Notes under the pieces: model-generated | Seen by the model: only the letters and a program-made list of their open reading frames with translations | Told to the model about the DNA's origin: nothing | Database searches by the model: none | Program-made: the position numbers and the translations under genes | Assembly (NCBI GenBank): GCA_956465555.1 | Contig: OY101129.1 | Location: 1,240,001 to 1,304,000, forward strand | Length of the DNA: 64,000 nt | From: Nitzschia sp. pyKryTriq1 | Lineage: Eukaryota; Bacillariophyta; Bacillariophyceae; Bacillariales; Bacillariaceae | Reading direction: 5' to 3' | In this document: positions 1-11,581 of the stretch, piece after piece | How the letters are laid out: each line of letters begins with the position of its first letter | Position numbering within the stretch: the stretch's first letter is position 1

Positions 1-1641
1 ACCTTGCTTCTCTTTTATCAATACATCGAACCGGTGTGGGATGAAGCAACGTATAATTTCATGCTCAAAACACTTCAAGAATTGGGGCCACGTTTGGGAT
101 TGACGGGCCGGATGCGCGTCGCTCGAGAAGGTTTGAATTGTACCTTGACATCGACGCACGAGGCGATTGTGGAGTATTGTGCCACGTTACGAAAATTACG
201 ACCGACTGAATTTGCATCGACCGAATTCAAGCTGACTACCGACCTGCCTCTGGCTCAAAAGTTTCCCAATCTCAAAGTCTTCAAGGTCGTTGAATTGGTC
301 CATTATGGATTGGAAGGACGGAAAGCACCACCGATTGCCAAATTCCAAGGCACACATCTGGAACCCAAAGACTATCATGAAAAGATTGCTCAACCAAATA
401 CGGTCATTATTGATGTTCGGAATCATTATGAAGCGGCGATTGGACGCTTTGTACCACCGTCCGATCCTGGTGGTGGTGGTCGTGGTGGTGGAAAGAAGAA
501 GCAAGACGAGTCCGGCGATGCTGCTGCTGCTCCACCACCACCTCAATGGTTGGATCCCAAGATGCGCAAGTCGACGGAATTTCCAGTCTGGCTCGACAAG
601 CCCGAAACCAAAGAAATGATGAAGGGTAAGCAGGTCCTAATGTATTGTACCGGCGGGATTCGATGCGAGCGAGCTTCGGCCTTGCTCAAATACAAAATGG
701 AGACGGATCCTGAAATCAAGGAACTCGGCATCCAAGGGGTGTACCAGTTGCAGGGTGGGATCGACAAGTACTTTAAAGAATTCCCCGATGGTGGCTATTG
801 GCAAGGGAAAAACTATGTCTTTGGTACGTTCCATGTAAAGCATTGTGCCTATGAATGAAATTCCGTTCTGTATTATATGCCGTGTACGGTATCTCTCTCA
901 CTCACTTTTACTGACCACCATTCTGTTCACTGTGGTTCTTTAGACAAACGGTTTGCTCACGCTCCGCCCAAAGTAGACGGAGAACTTCATGGCAAGGCCA
1001 TCAAAGATGATTCCAAACCCGCCGCCGCCGCATCTTCCGAGAAAGTCATGGGCAAGTGCGAGGCATGCCAAAAGCCGTGGGATATGTACCGAGGAAAGCG
1101 GCGCTGCCCGACGTGTGGAGTACCGAGTTTGATTTGTCGCGAATGTTTCTTGGCGGACAAGGAAGGCCGAAAGAAACTTGGCAAGCAAGTACGTTGCGAT
1201 TTGTGTGTCGAACAAGGGATTACTTCCAAATATGAATTGCGTCAACGCGATCAAGTCGAAATTGAAGAATATGAGCGTAAAATGGCCCAACGAGGACTGC
1301 TCAAGCCTGAAGAGGGAGATATCAAGGCTCCGAATCCCGATCAAGTCACTCGATTACAGTTGAAGAATATGTGCCGCAAGAATATGGACGAGGCGACCTT
1401 GATCGATACCTTGCCAGGAATCACGCATATTGTTTGGCGTCTTGATCGAAAGTCGGGCAACTTTTTGGGCCAAGGCTGGGTCGAAATGGCAACTCCCGAT
1501 GACGCCGCTCGAGCCGTGGCGAGGGATGGCAAAATTAAAATTTTGGGACGTCCCTTGTACATATCCTACCAACCACCGGATGGGAAAGATGCGTGGCCGC
1601 CGTCGAGTAGTGCCGTAGATCCTAATCTCTACCGAAAATAA
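1..1641 (+). CDS. Rhodanese-fold tRNA uridine hydroxylase-like protein fused to a C-terminal RRM (5' partial)
   Basis: The gene enters from the left edge, so its N-terminus is missing. Exon 1 is <1-823, the intron 824-943 (GTACGT...TTTAG) and exon 2 944-1641 (TAA). The join restores the family motif VFDKR after WQGKNY, which fixes the splice. The N-terminal part has the TrhO/UPF0176 arrangement: an acylphosphatase-like start, then a rhodanese domain with the loop CTGGIRCE holding the catalytic-type cysteine, ending GVYQLQGGIDKYF. In bacteria this family hydroxylates U34 of tRNA; that role is inferred here. A Gly/Lys-rich low-complexity insert interrupts the rhodanese domain. After it come a cysteine cluster (CEAC, CPTCG, CREC, CDLC) like the Rhodanese_C zinc-binding-type region, and a last part of about 80 residues that reads as an RRM (THIVWRLDRKSGNFLGQGWV, then GRPLYISY). 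The stop of the convergent neighbour begins 149 bp further on. Confidence 0.85.
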
Positions 1642-1789
1642 TACTAGTATACTATGGGTTGAGAGGTAGTGGTAGTATCGTACAGGTACGGCAACCTAAC
1701 GCTTTGGAGTTACTACTAGCATCTTACTATGAAGAGGGATCCAAGATGACAGTACAAAATACAAAAAAAGACTACTAGTATTAGTATTA

Positions 1790-4254
1790 CTATGCAGAGT
1801 AAGTCATCTCACTGATGGTACTCATGACTGAGTTTCGACCAACCACCACCTCGTTGTTGTTCGGTGTGGGCCTGCTGCTGCTGCTGGTGGTGTTGGCACG
1901 TTCCAAACCGTTGCCATTTTCTTCGCACAATAACGACGACTCTGACGAATCCATCTGAAACGACACGGCAGAACTGGGATCAAGAGTATTATTGTTTTCC
2001 GGGAGTAAATTGGAAGTAGAACTTCGCTCATAAGACGACGCCGAACAAGGGAGTCGGTAATTTGTGAAGAACTCGGTCGGACTTTGCTCTTGAGAGTAGG
2101 CCGAAGATCCCGAACCACCCAATACCCTCATGGCACCAGCATTCCCCCTATACATTGCCGCGTTTTGTCTTGACCGTCGTTCCAGATCATGCTCCATCTT
2201 CCGAACGCCTTGTTCCCCACGGAGTTTGTAATTGGTAAGGCGTCGCGATGCCCATTTCAATTTCTCCGACTTGGGCATTTTGGACATTTCGTCATAGACC
2301 TTTTCAAATTCCGGCCCGCACAAGCTCAAAAAGACAAAGAATTCCAATGGTTCGACCACTCCTCGACCATCCACATCAATCGCATTCCAGAGGGCATCAA
2401 AATCCTTATCGGAAATAAAGTTGAGTTTGATATCAAACATCCATTTCTGCAAATCATCCTTGGCAATGATCCCATTTTGACGGCTGGATATATGTTGAAT
2501 CGCTTCGGCAAGTTTTTCGGCGGGTATTCCTTTCGGACTAGGTCCGATCGAAATGTTACGAGCAATTTGTTGGACGAATCGTTTTTTATACCGTCGTCGT
2601 TGCTTTTGAATTCGATAATAATGCCACGCAACGAATCCGGCGGCCACCAATGCCATGATACCGACGGCGACACCAGCAATAGCACCTTGGGACAACCAAC
2701 GATCGTCGTCCGCTATTGTTGTTGGCGGTGGTGGAAAGGCAACGTAGCCACATTCTCGACCAGTTCCTGCCGCTTGGGGATAGAATTGTGAAAAGGAATC
2801 GCACGACGACGAAGAACACGTCATGAGATGGTTCATCCAATAATTCATCGCATCAATGACCGATCGATCCATATCTTTCCGCACTCCAATCGCGTACTGA
2901 CTAAATCCAAATGTCAACGGCTCGGTGATAATTCCAAGAGGCTATGTATGTATTGTGGGAAGAGGAAGGAGAATAATGATGACAATAATAGGATGGATGG
3001 GGTGTGAGAGACAATATGATACATTAGGTGATATCGATCGACCAACCAAAGCAATCATACGGTACTATGTATGTAGGTATGTATGTATTCTTTCGTACGT
3101 ACCATTCCGTTCTTGGCAACAACACATTGTTGTTTTCGCTGTTGTTCCAAGATGAATCTTGTGGCAATGGGATTGTCCGAGATTTGAATTTCGCATGCGC
3201 CACTTTGAAAGGATTCATAGAAATCTCCATCTCCATTTCCATCGCCATTTTCTCCCGCCCTAATACTGCTGATACTGCTGCTGCTGCTGCTGGGATCATA
3301 ATCGACAATTTGCAATTCGGGAAAGCTGGTTCGAATATAGGTAGCAAAGGCCGTATTGGCTTGGACGCACACTGGACGTTGCAGTCCTAATTTTTGTTGA
3401 GCGATCAAATCCTCGACACTGGAAATTCGAATCGCCGTCCCAAACAAGGTCAGTGCACCCGTCGTGGGAGGATGAAAACTCATGGTAAAGTGGTTTTGCA
3501 ATTGTCGTTCGGGAGTGATATAGAATAAACCCAAGTACATGTCGGTAGCATATTCTTCGGGCAGTATTATTCGACCGGGGGGAATCGCAGAAGTATTCGT
3601 CGTAGTAGCAGTAGTAGTAGTAGTAGTAGCATTGCCCATCATCATGGGTCGATCATTGACATCCGACTGGGCACACAAATACTGGCGCTGATATTGTTTC
3701 GCGTAGGGAACGATTGTCGTGGTACCGGTAGTAATGTTGGAAGTATTCGTATTTGTATTTGTAGCATGATCCTGATCTTTATCATCATTATCATGCTGCT
3801 GCTGCTGCTGCTGACACAAACTTCCAAGTCCCGATGGAGGTCGTAGCTCATAGGTAAAATTGGCATGCCGGGCCAGGTTCTCAAAGATGTCAATGCAGTA
3901 TCCACCCGCCGTCGCCAATAGCTTGTTTCCTCCTGCTTGTGCTGCTGCTGCTCCTCCTCCTCCACCTCGCATTTGAGTTAGCGTCAACGTCGAAGAAGAA
4001 GACGAACCATCCAAATCCACAAATCCGGGCTCTTTCACGACCGTCACTCGAAAGTGATGACCACTCAAGAGTGGTGGAGGTGGCAACAAGTCTCGTTGTT
4101 GTACGAATCCCTCTGCTTCTTGCATCAACCGATGTCGTGCTTCTTGTGCTGTTTCTGCTGTTTCTTCTTCTGCTGCTTCTGCAGCTAAGGTAACCATAGA
4201 CGGTGCTCCAAAGAACATGATCATGATGAGGATGTTGTTCATCATCATCATCAT
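1790..4254 (-). CDS. Receptor-like protein: periplasmic-binding-fold ectodomain, one TM, cytosolic EF-hand
   Basis: Two exons: 3103-4254 (first) and 1790-2941, with a phase-0 intron 2942-3102 (GTACGT...TAG). The join reads KNGM-PLGIITEPLTFGF, continuous with the fold; the product is 767 aa. A run of ATG codons opens the gene (4254 chosen) and leads into a signal peptide of about 25 residues. The ectodomain resembles the solute-binding family 3/ionotropic-receptor ligand fold (YCIDIFENLARHANFTYEL, GLFYITPERQ, ISDNPIATRFIL, QYAIGVRKD). Poly-Thr, poly-Gln and Asn/Asp inserts break it. One TM helix lies at about 471-491, followed by a basic stretch (QKQRRRYKKR). Near 540 is a degenerate EF loop and at 573-584 a canonical one (DVDGRGVVEPLE). 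The C-terminus is Ser/Asn-rich. The likely role is a surface sensor with a calcium-responsive tail; the ligand is unknown. It is not a channel, because no pore segments are seen. Confidence 0.8.
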
Positions 4255-4772
4255 GATGATGATGATGTTATTATTCCTATTACGAGTATGAGGTACTATC
4301 TATGTGGTATTATTACTCTTCGCGATGAGTTCGACCTTCATCATCATCATAATTCTTTCTCCTTTACCGGTATGTATGAGTAGTACGCTCTTTTGCTCCC
4401 TCTAATATTATTACGCAGTTGTGAAAGATACATACCTGGTACAGTACTGTACTGTCCACGTACCACGGTAAAAAGATGACGCAGAAATTCTAACCCATGC
4501 TGATGCTGCACAGATAATACGTACTACCGGTATGAAGTACGAACGAACAAACGAAGGAAGGACGGAACAATCTAATAATGACTGCAGCTAGAATGACTGC
4601 GGAATGATGACTCGATGGACTCAGTCAAGCGAGAAGCCGCACGGCGGGCAAAACCCCCCGCCGCTTTTGCTCTCTAGTAGTAGTAGTTAGAGATACTCTC
4701 TCTATACTCTACTATGATGGGTACCTGAAAGTATGGGCTGCTACCCCCGCCCGTAACTTGCAGTTAAGGCTG

Positions 4773-5045
4773 GGTTCGATAGAGGGGGTTACTTCTTGGT
4801 TCGATAGAGGGGGTTACTTGGTTCGATAGAGGGGTTAGTTGGTACCCATCAAGGGGATAAACCATACCCTAGACCCTCAAAAGGGTTAACACCTAAATGC
4901 ACCGCCCCCAAAACATCCCATTTGGTTCGATCACTAGGAATCAATGCTAGGTTCGATCACTAGGATTCAATGCTTGGTTCGATCGATTCGACTGAAATCC
5001 TTGGTTCGATCGATTCGACTGAAATCCTTGGTTCGGTCGACCGGG
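4773..5045. repeat. GGTTCGAT-headed degenerate tandem array
   Basis: GGTTCGAT (once GGTTCGGT) recurs at 4773, 4798, 4820, 4924, 4950, 4975, 5003 and 5030. Each head is followed by one of three tails: AGAGGGGGTTACTT, CACTAGGAATCAATGC or CGATTCGACTGAAATCCTT. Spacing inside the two clusters is 22-28 bp. The two clusters are separated by about 100 bp of unique sequence. No function is known; the head resembles the core of a tRNA B box, which may be chance. Confidence 0.7.
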
Positions 5046-5555
5046 GGAAGGACAAACGCTACTTTACTACGGTAGTAGACTACTGCTAGCTAGTAGAGAG
5101 AGTGATTTACAATCCGACAATCAGCAACAGTACTGTAGATAGATGTATAGAGTAATCAATAGACTTCTATTTGTGTTACAATGCTGTTGTTGTTGTACTT
5201 GTTCTTGCGATCGAGCGTCGGTCGCAAGAACAAGATGCATGCGCGCCGCTTTTTTCCGATGTTGTGATCTCTTGTTGTGTGATGGATAGCCGGCCGGGGC
5301 GCTGTAGAACGCGCTGGATGAGGCTGAGGCTATCGGTGACGATTTTGGTGGTCCATGCGTCGGTGTTTTGCGTGTATAGTAGGAGATGATGGAGGAAGAG
5401 AAGGGAAGAAAGTTGGCCGTATCCTTCGGCGCGGAAGGATCCGGCTGGGCCACATGCTGGGCCGCGGGCTTAATCAACTTCCGTGTCCGAGCGAAAATAT
5501 TGCACTATGCATGCCGTCAGGAGTCACGTCTGGCCTTCAGCCGGGATGTGCTCTG

Positions 5556-5628
5556 AAAAAGGGGGTTGAGGTTCGGTCTCGAACCCACGGCCTCACACTC
5601 TGTGCGTTAGCCTTTAGCCATTGTGGCA
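5556..5628 (-). other. tRNA-like Pol III promoter pair (tRNA relic or SINE head)
   Basis: On the minus strand there is an A-box-like TGCCACAATGG (5628-5618) and a perfect B box GGTTCGAGACC (5585-5575), 43 nt apart start to start, as in a tRNA gene. A T5 run, a Pol III-type terminator, follows at 5560-5556. The flanking bases do not form an acceptor stem and the T stem is poor, so this is not a functional tRNA. A tRNA pseudogene or tRNA-derived SINE head fits better. Only one copy was seen in the window. Confidence 0.35.
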
Positions 5629-6222
5629 TTTGGAGCTCTCTTATTCAGAGGAGTGGGGAATGTCTTAAAGACTGTCTTGTGCCGTGTCCTGTGTATTGCA
5701 ATATTCAGCCAATCCATTTTTGAATAATTAGTGGAAAGCGAACAGTGTGACAAAAGTTGCTTCAATTCTCCACCAATCAGAATCGAGAACGCACGAAATC
5801 CGATAATAGACCCCCCCCTACTGGGATTTTCAACCAAAAGTCTCACTACCTGTACTACTACCTGTACTGGTACTACCGTGTGGTAGTAGTAGTACGTAGT
5901 GCTGTACACGTACCGGATACATACAGTACCGCGGTACACTGTACCGGTACTATCTTGCTATCAGTCTTCTTCGTACAGTATTCCGCTACGTATGGCCGAA
6001 CGGACGGGCGCGGTCTTTTCGGGCGAGACTCATAACCCATTTCCGTATCTTTTTTGGAGGGAGAGACCGCGACAAAGACTGATGCTTTTATCGGGATAAA
6101 GAAGATTTGATAATGCGACCGTAGATTATGATGGGCATGCGTAGAGGAGGCAGCAAAATAAGTACCACATTACCAAACGACGACGACGACGACGACGACA
6201 ACAACAGCACCTTGCTTGTTGC

Positions 6223-6253
<31 letters not shown>

Positions 6254-6346
6254 CTCATCATCTGCTGGCACTGCCAAGAAGACAACTAGTCAGTCTAATA
6301 GTACTACTACTACTACTATTACTACTACTACTAGAGTATCGTCATC

Positions 6347-9085
6347 ATGAGTCGTAAAAAGAATAAAACTCAAACTCGCCATCCTCAACAGCAATCTTCT
6401 GCAGCAGCGGCGGCAGCCGCAGCAGCAGCGCCGTCCAAAGAATCAGCCAACAAGGAGGGCGAGGAGGACAGTATTATGAGTAGTAGTACGGTCAATGGCA
6501 AAGGCATGTGGCTAGCTTGGACGAAAAGTTTCAAGACGCCCCTCTTGGCACTCTTGGATTTATTCGATAATGCCGTCGATGCGACCATGCCACCGCAGTC
6601 GCAGTCCATTGACGCTCCGCAACAACCACAAGAACGACGAGCTCCCCTTGGTACCGTTCCCTTTGATCAAGTAGAAGTAGCAACGACAGTAGCAGCAGAG
6701 GGTACTTCCACTACTAGTACTACTAGTACTACTACTAGTACTACGGAAAGTCAAGAGCCCCGCCGTCCTAAAATTCATGCCTCGAAAGATTTGTTCTTTC
6801 ACACGACAGCCGCAACAGCAACGGCCACAACCACAAGCACAACTGGAAATAATAATAATATTGGAACTGCTGGAGGTGATATGAATATTATGAATACTAT
6901 GAATAATTTGAATAATATTGGAGGAATCGTCTTGCGAAATTCTTCCATTCATCCGATTCCACCCATGTCGCAAGTATTGGAAATTTACAAATCCGGCAAG
7001 GATGCTGCGGCCGTGGGGGAAAATGGTATTGGAGTCAAACATGCCTGTGCCTCCCTTTCCAAACTGTCCTTTGTCTTTTCCAAAAGCAGCAGTGGTAGCA
7101 ATAGTAATGGCAGCAGCAGCATACACTACGGATTGGGCGTCTTGATGGAAGGTCTGCAACAAGAACATGGCATTTTATTGCCCAGTCATCAATGGGCATT
7201 CCAAACAAAAGAACGACAACCACAAGAACATCAAGAACATCAAGAACAAGAACAAGAACTACCGAATTGGGAAGCAAAGATTCGTCAACTGGCAGAATCC
7301 AGGCCCAACTCTTGGGGTGTTGCTTTGCGTGCCTTTGGTGGTGGTGGCAGTGGTGGCAGCAGTACTACTACTACTACTAATGATGATCATCATCTTCTTC
7401 TTCTCGATCAAGGCATTCAACGATGTGTCTCACACTTTCGTGAAATGAGCATTGGAACGGAATGGAAAGATTATCGAAATGTCTTCACCGTCGTTTTGGC
7501 GGAGTTGAACCACAGCCACAACAAAGCAGCACAATCATTTGCTGCTGCTGCTGGGATTGCTGATGACGACAATGGCGAAAAGGAGGATGTCATTGGTGAT
7601 GGGCCCATCCATATCAATAATCATAATAACCAGAACGGCCCAAAAAACGACAATAATAATTATAATGGATGGGCTGGAACCCTCCTCAAGGAGCTCCAAG
7701 AAAAGCTCCCGTATATTTATTTGCATCTTCATCCTGTCGTTGATGTCTTGGTCGATTCGCAACCGATCCAGAACAAGGCTTATTGGGAAACCAAATTGGT
7801 CGAATTGTCCCAATTTGAAGTGGCCATTCCGGAAACCAAATCCTGGCGGGATCATCCTCATCAAGGTAGTAGTAGTGCTACTACTACTACTAGTGCCAGC
7901 GGATGGTACCGTTCCCGTACCATGGCAAAGTCCTTCAATACCAAAACGATTCGGTTCTTTATCGGATTCGATCCGTATCGTTGTACCGCACAAACAAGAA
8001 CAACAGCAACAACAACAACCACAACAACCACCACAAAAAAACAGAGTAATCCAAAAAAGTCAAAATCGCAAGCAGCAGCCGCAGCAATCAAAAATGAAGA
8101 AGGAGATGATGATGATGATGATGAAGAATATTATAACCATGAACAACCGGTCGATGTCAAACTATTCGACGTGAATGATCCTGGGCCGGGAAGACGACCC
8201 AATAACAATAGGCAGGCCCAGTCGTCCGCCTTGCGTGTGTACACGTACAGTCGCCAATCGGGACGGCTCATTAAAATTGAAAATGATCCCCGTCGCGATT
8301 ACGGTCTTTCCGCAGGTTCGACCGACTTTACTCATGGATTGACCGTCATTCTAGATGACCATCAAGGTACGTTCGTTCGTTCGTTCGTTCGTTCGTACGT
8401 GATTATTACTGTATTATATTTATGGAGATTTGGATTCTTGGACGACTGCTATAATATTATACTCACGCGAACAACCACTCTATGATCGTTCAAACATCCA
8501 CATCATCACATCACAGCTACGCTTCCACTGAATCCAACCAAGCAGGATACGGCCTTTGGTCATTCCGAGTTTGGCGCCAACCATGCTGAAAATGTCCACC
8601 AGTGGACATCGGCCCTCACGCACTTCTTTTGGACTTATCACTTTGAAAGATTTGGTAAAAAGAAGCAGTGGCTTCGAAATGCCGTCGCCGAGACCAAGCC
8701 CCGTCTCCAGGCCATGTTTCATGGGGAGAATGCCATCATTCCACCTCCGTTGTGTCGAGGATCCTTTATTCAATACCCTCGCCTCGTTGTGTCAGTACAC
8801 TGCGGTATGCTCCGTGTGAACTTGGCGACTCGAAAGTCCATTGTGCCTTTTATTCCTGGTAACCAGTACCAGCAGCACCCGAATGATACTACTACTACTA
8901 CTACTAGTACTTTGATCCTGCTGGATACCAGCGTCGCACAACCACCTCCACGACAGAAAAGCGAACAACAAGAAAACGAAACCATTACGATTGATATTGA
9001 CGGCGATGAGAAAAATCCTACCAAGGAACTTGTTGCAAAAGACGAGAGCGAGGAGAACGAAGAGGGAGGAGGAGGCGGAAATGGA

Positions 9086-9116
<31 letters not shown>

Positions 9117-9748
9117 GTGAACGTAGCAAACCTTGGTTGCAACGAGAGGGTGAGGAGCTGGTCGTCACAGGAAAACGAAGGAGGAAAGTAACCCCCCTCT
9201 TTTCCTTCCTCGAAGAGCCAATGGCAAACAACGAACAGAAAAAGAAGAAAGGCGAGGCGCATGAAAAGAAGCCCCCCGAAGCGGTCATGCTGGTTTCCCC
9301 GACTCAGTCAAGGGCAAACCAGAAGAATCATCCACCAGGAGCAATGGTCTTTGTTTTGACTCCGGATGAATCAAGAGCCGTACTAGAAGGAAAGGAGAAA
9401 GAATGGGAAAAAGAGAGAAAAGAGGGAAAAGAGAGGGAGAAACGGCAAATTCGCAAGATTCGGTCCCAAAAGAAACGACTTGCGTCGCTCAAAGCCGAGA
9501 ATCAGCGTCTCCTTGACGCGAACGGGTCATCCTACCTTCAAAAGGGGAACAAGCATCAGCATCATCATCATCATCATACGAATGATGTTGGTTCCGAGGA
9601 ACAAAAACGATTCAAGAAAATGGCAGACACAATCAAGCGACTCATGACAGAGAATAAACGTCTGAAGAAGGCAGTGGAAGCATTCTTAGGCCCATCAGAG
9701 TATGAGGAAGAAGAATCGTCGTCGGTAAAAGGACCCTACGACGTCTAG
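6347..9748 (+). CDS. GHKL (MORC-like) ATPase with C-terminal coiled coil
   Basis: Exon 1 is 6347-8366, the phase-1 intron 8367-8516 (GTACGT...ACAG) and exon 2 8517-9748 (TAG); the product is 1,083 aa. The ATG follows an ACT-repeat leader. GHKL/Bergerat features are LLDLFDNAVDAT (N box, about 70-81) and VGENGIGVKHACASLSKLSF (about 224-243). The splice join gives TLPLNPTKQDTAFG, the S5-like lysine-bearing motif of MORC-type ATPases, then FFWTYHFERFGKKKQW. Long Thr, Asn, Gln and Asp runs are inserted throughout. The C-terminus has an acidic tract (EEGGGGGNGDDDDDDDDD) and two coiled-coil segments with leucine spacing. MORC proteins act on chromatin; that role is inferred. Oddity: the usual DxGxGM motif between the two boxes is replaced by LRNSSIHPIPPM, so ATP use is uncertain. 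Confidence 0.75.
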
Positions 9749-9929
9749 TAGTGGTAGTAGCAGTTTCTCAAATGATTATGCAATATAATGTTGCACTATA
9801 GATGTTATTGTAAGAGTGAATTCATGTTTATTCCTATAGTATACATCTCTTGTCTCATAACGGTGCAACTAATACCGAGTTCTTCCTCTTGGAGCTGCTA
9901 CCGCACTGCACACCGGCGCATTTCGTTCT

Positions 9930-10810
9930 TTGCCAGTGACGACGTTTGTGGTGGAATTATCACAGCGCCAATCTAGTAGTAGACTACCGGTACCGATAGT
10001 ATCCTCGTTCCCTTTGTCGTTTGGAGAGAGAAAAGGATACCGAAGGAGGGAATGGCTGTTTGTGTCGAGCGAGTGATGGTTTGGTTCTTGAAGTTGTTGG
10101 TAATGGAAGCGGCGGTGATCGATGCGATGACGAGGAGGAGTGATGGCGCATGGTGTTCTCCTCGCTCCTATTAAGTATCTTGACGAGAAGAAGAAGAACG
10201 GCCAGGAATGGTGCATACTACTAACTGTAGCTGTCCTCCTCTTTTCTTCGTCGGAGACGCTTTTGGTGGAGTTCGTGACGGTAGACTATTATACCTGTGA
10301 TCGCTTTCTTCTCGTTTTGACAGAGAAGATGGAGAAAGAAGAAGAAGAAGAATGTTTTCGGTAAAGGATCTTCGTGTGGCGATCGAAATGATGATGCCAC
10401 AGGATAACACAAAATCATAACGCATTGTCACAAAATAATGGAGAACAAGAAGATTGATTTTGTGAAGTCATTTGTGCTTTTGTTGAAGTTCTTTTGCTTT
10501 TGTTGAAGTTCTTTTGCTGTGATGACAAGGGATGACGCATGTTCTCGCCATTTAAAGCAGAGAAGAATAAATGATCGTCCTTTCTTCGTAGATGACGTTT
10601 GTCGTGGAGGCATCCTTTTGTCAATACTACTACTCGACGAGTATACTGGTACCGGTAGACGATCGTTTCCCATCTTCCGAGTAATCGTTTTGATTGAGAA
10701 ATTGGAGAAGGATTTGTGATATTCCGAGATAGCGCTGGTTTTGACGTCAGATGACTCATGTTCTCTCTTTTGCTTTGTATCTTGAAGAGCAGAACGACCA
10801 TCATACATAC
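9930..10810. repeat. Three diverged copies of a noncoding unit of about 300 bp
   Basis: A landmark of the type GACGtTTgTgGTGGA recurs near 9940, 10255 and 10590. A second landmark, GATGaCgCATG followed by TTCTC, recurs near 10142, 10531 and 10749. In copies B and C the second landmark is followed by a TATCTTGA(C/A)GAG stretch. The order of landmarks is the same each time, pointing to an old tandem triplication. Within the last gap, TTTTGTTGAAGTTCTTTTGC is also directly duplicated (about 10479-10520). No coding potential was seen. Confidence 0.45.
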
Positions 10811-11149
10811 AGTAGCGCACAATAAGCCTCTCAATGTCCAATGTGTTGTTGTTTACTTATAAGCAAACAGAAGAAAGAGAACTATTTGTCTCATAATAAT
10901 ATATTGCACATTCTTGCGTTTGTTATATGGAATTCGCTAAGCTTGAAATGGTTCGGATTGCGTTCGGACACATCTGCATTCTATTCGCATGCACTCTACT
11001 GCATGTTGTACCGTCGTACCGGTACATTTCTCGCACTTGGTGGTTTCTGTTTCGGAAGAGAAATAAGGTAAAAGCCATCGGAAACCGCTACTACAGCGGC
11101 GGTACGCACTACTACTTGAGAGCTCAAAGAAGCGCCAAACGCTGAATTG

Positions 11150-11430
11150 GGTCGCCGATATTCTTCTTCGATATAATGATTGTTCCTGCTCTACTACTAC
11201 TAGTAGTAGAGACCTCAACTACCAGCTCTAGTAGTTCTAGAAGTTGCGAGTACCAACATACTGCTACTACTAGTAGGACTCTCTACTCTACTAGAGACGC
11301 TCTTGAGTAGTACTACTAGTAGTAGAACATGGGACTACGGTCGGCTTCCACTACTACTACGGTGTTGGCTACTAGTAAGGATGGCCATGCAGCACAACTA
11401 CTAGTAGAGCTACTAGTAGAAGCACTTTAC
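11150..11430. repeat. CTA/TAG trinucleotide palindrome field
   Basis: Runs of CTACTACTAGTAGTAG type change strand at a central CTAG, giving many overlapping inverted repeats able to form hairpins. Similar fields occur at 15890-16180, 17630-17990, 23320-23680 and 36060-36220, mostly in 3' flanks. Confidence 0.75.
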
Positions 11431-11581
11431 AATATATCATGTATTACAATTAAGAATGTGAAAGGGCGAGAAACAAGAATGATCGGGTGGTGCTGGTGAC
11501 CGTATGGAACAAGGAGGAGGGCAGCTCGTCCTCAAGGACATTTGGGTGGGGGTGATGAATGGAAAAATGTTACCGTGAAAC

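Larger units (their letters stand above)
4255..6346. other. Spacer between divergent genes; repeats and a tRNA-like relic
   Basis: This 2.1-kb spacer lies between two divergently transcribed genes and presumably holds both promoters. It contains a GC-rich hairpin (arms 4642-4648 and 4657-4663), the GGTTCGAT-headed array (4773-5045), a tRNA-like element (5556-5628), GTAC palindromes near 5890-5960 and a GTT/GAC microsatellite near 6175-6255. Short open frames here have no recognisable family or coding bias, and I call no gene. Confidence 0.5.

Noticed and set aside
2189-2791. 200-codon plus-strand frame
   Set aside because: Complement of the EF-hand/TM exon, which carries a clear domain signature on the minus strand.
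4642-4668. GC hairpin followed by TTTT as a rho-independent terminator
   Set aside because: The window is eukaryotic nuclear DNA, so a bacterial terminator is not expected; the match is probably accidental.
5121-5477. 118-codon minus-strand frame
   Set aside because: Composition is mixed low complexity with no domain, and a plus-strand frame overlaps it equally well.
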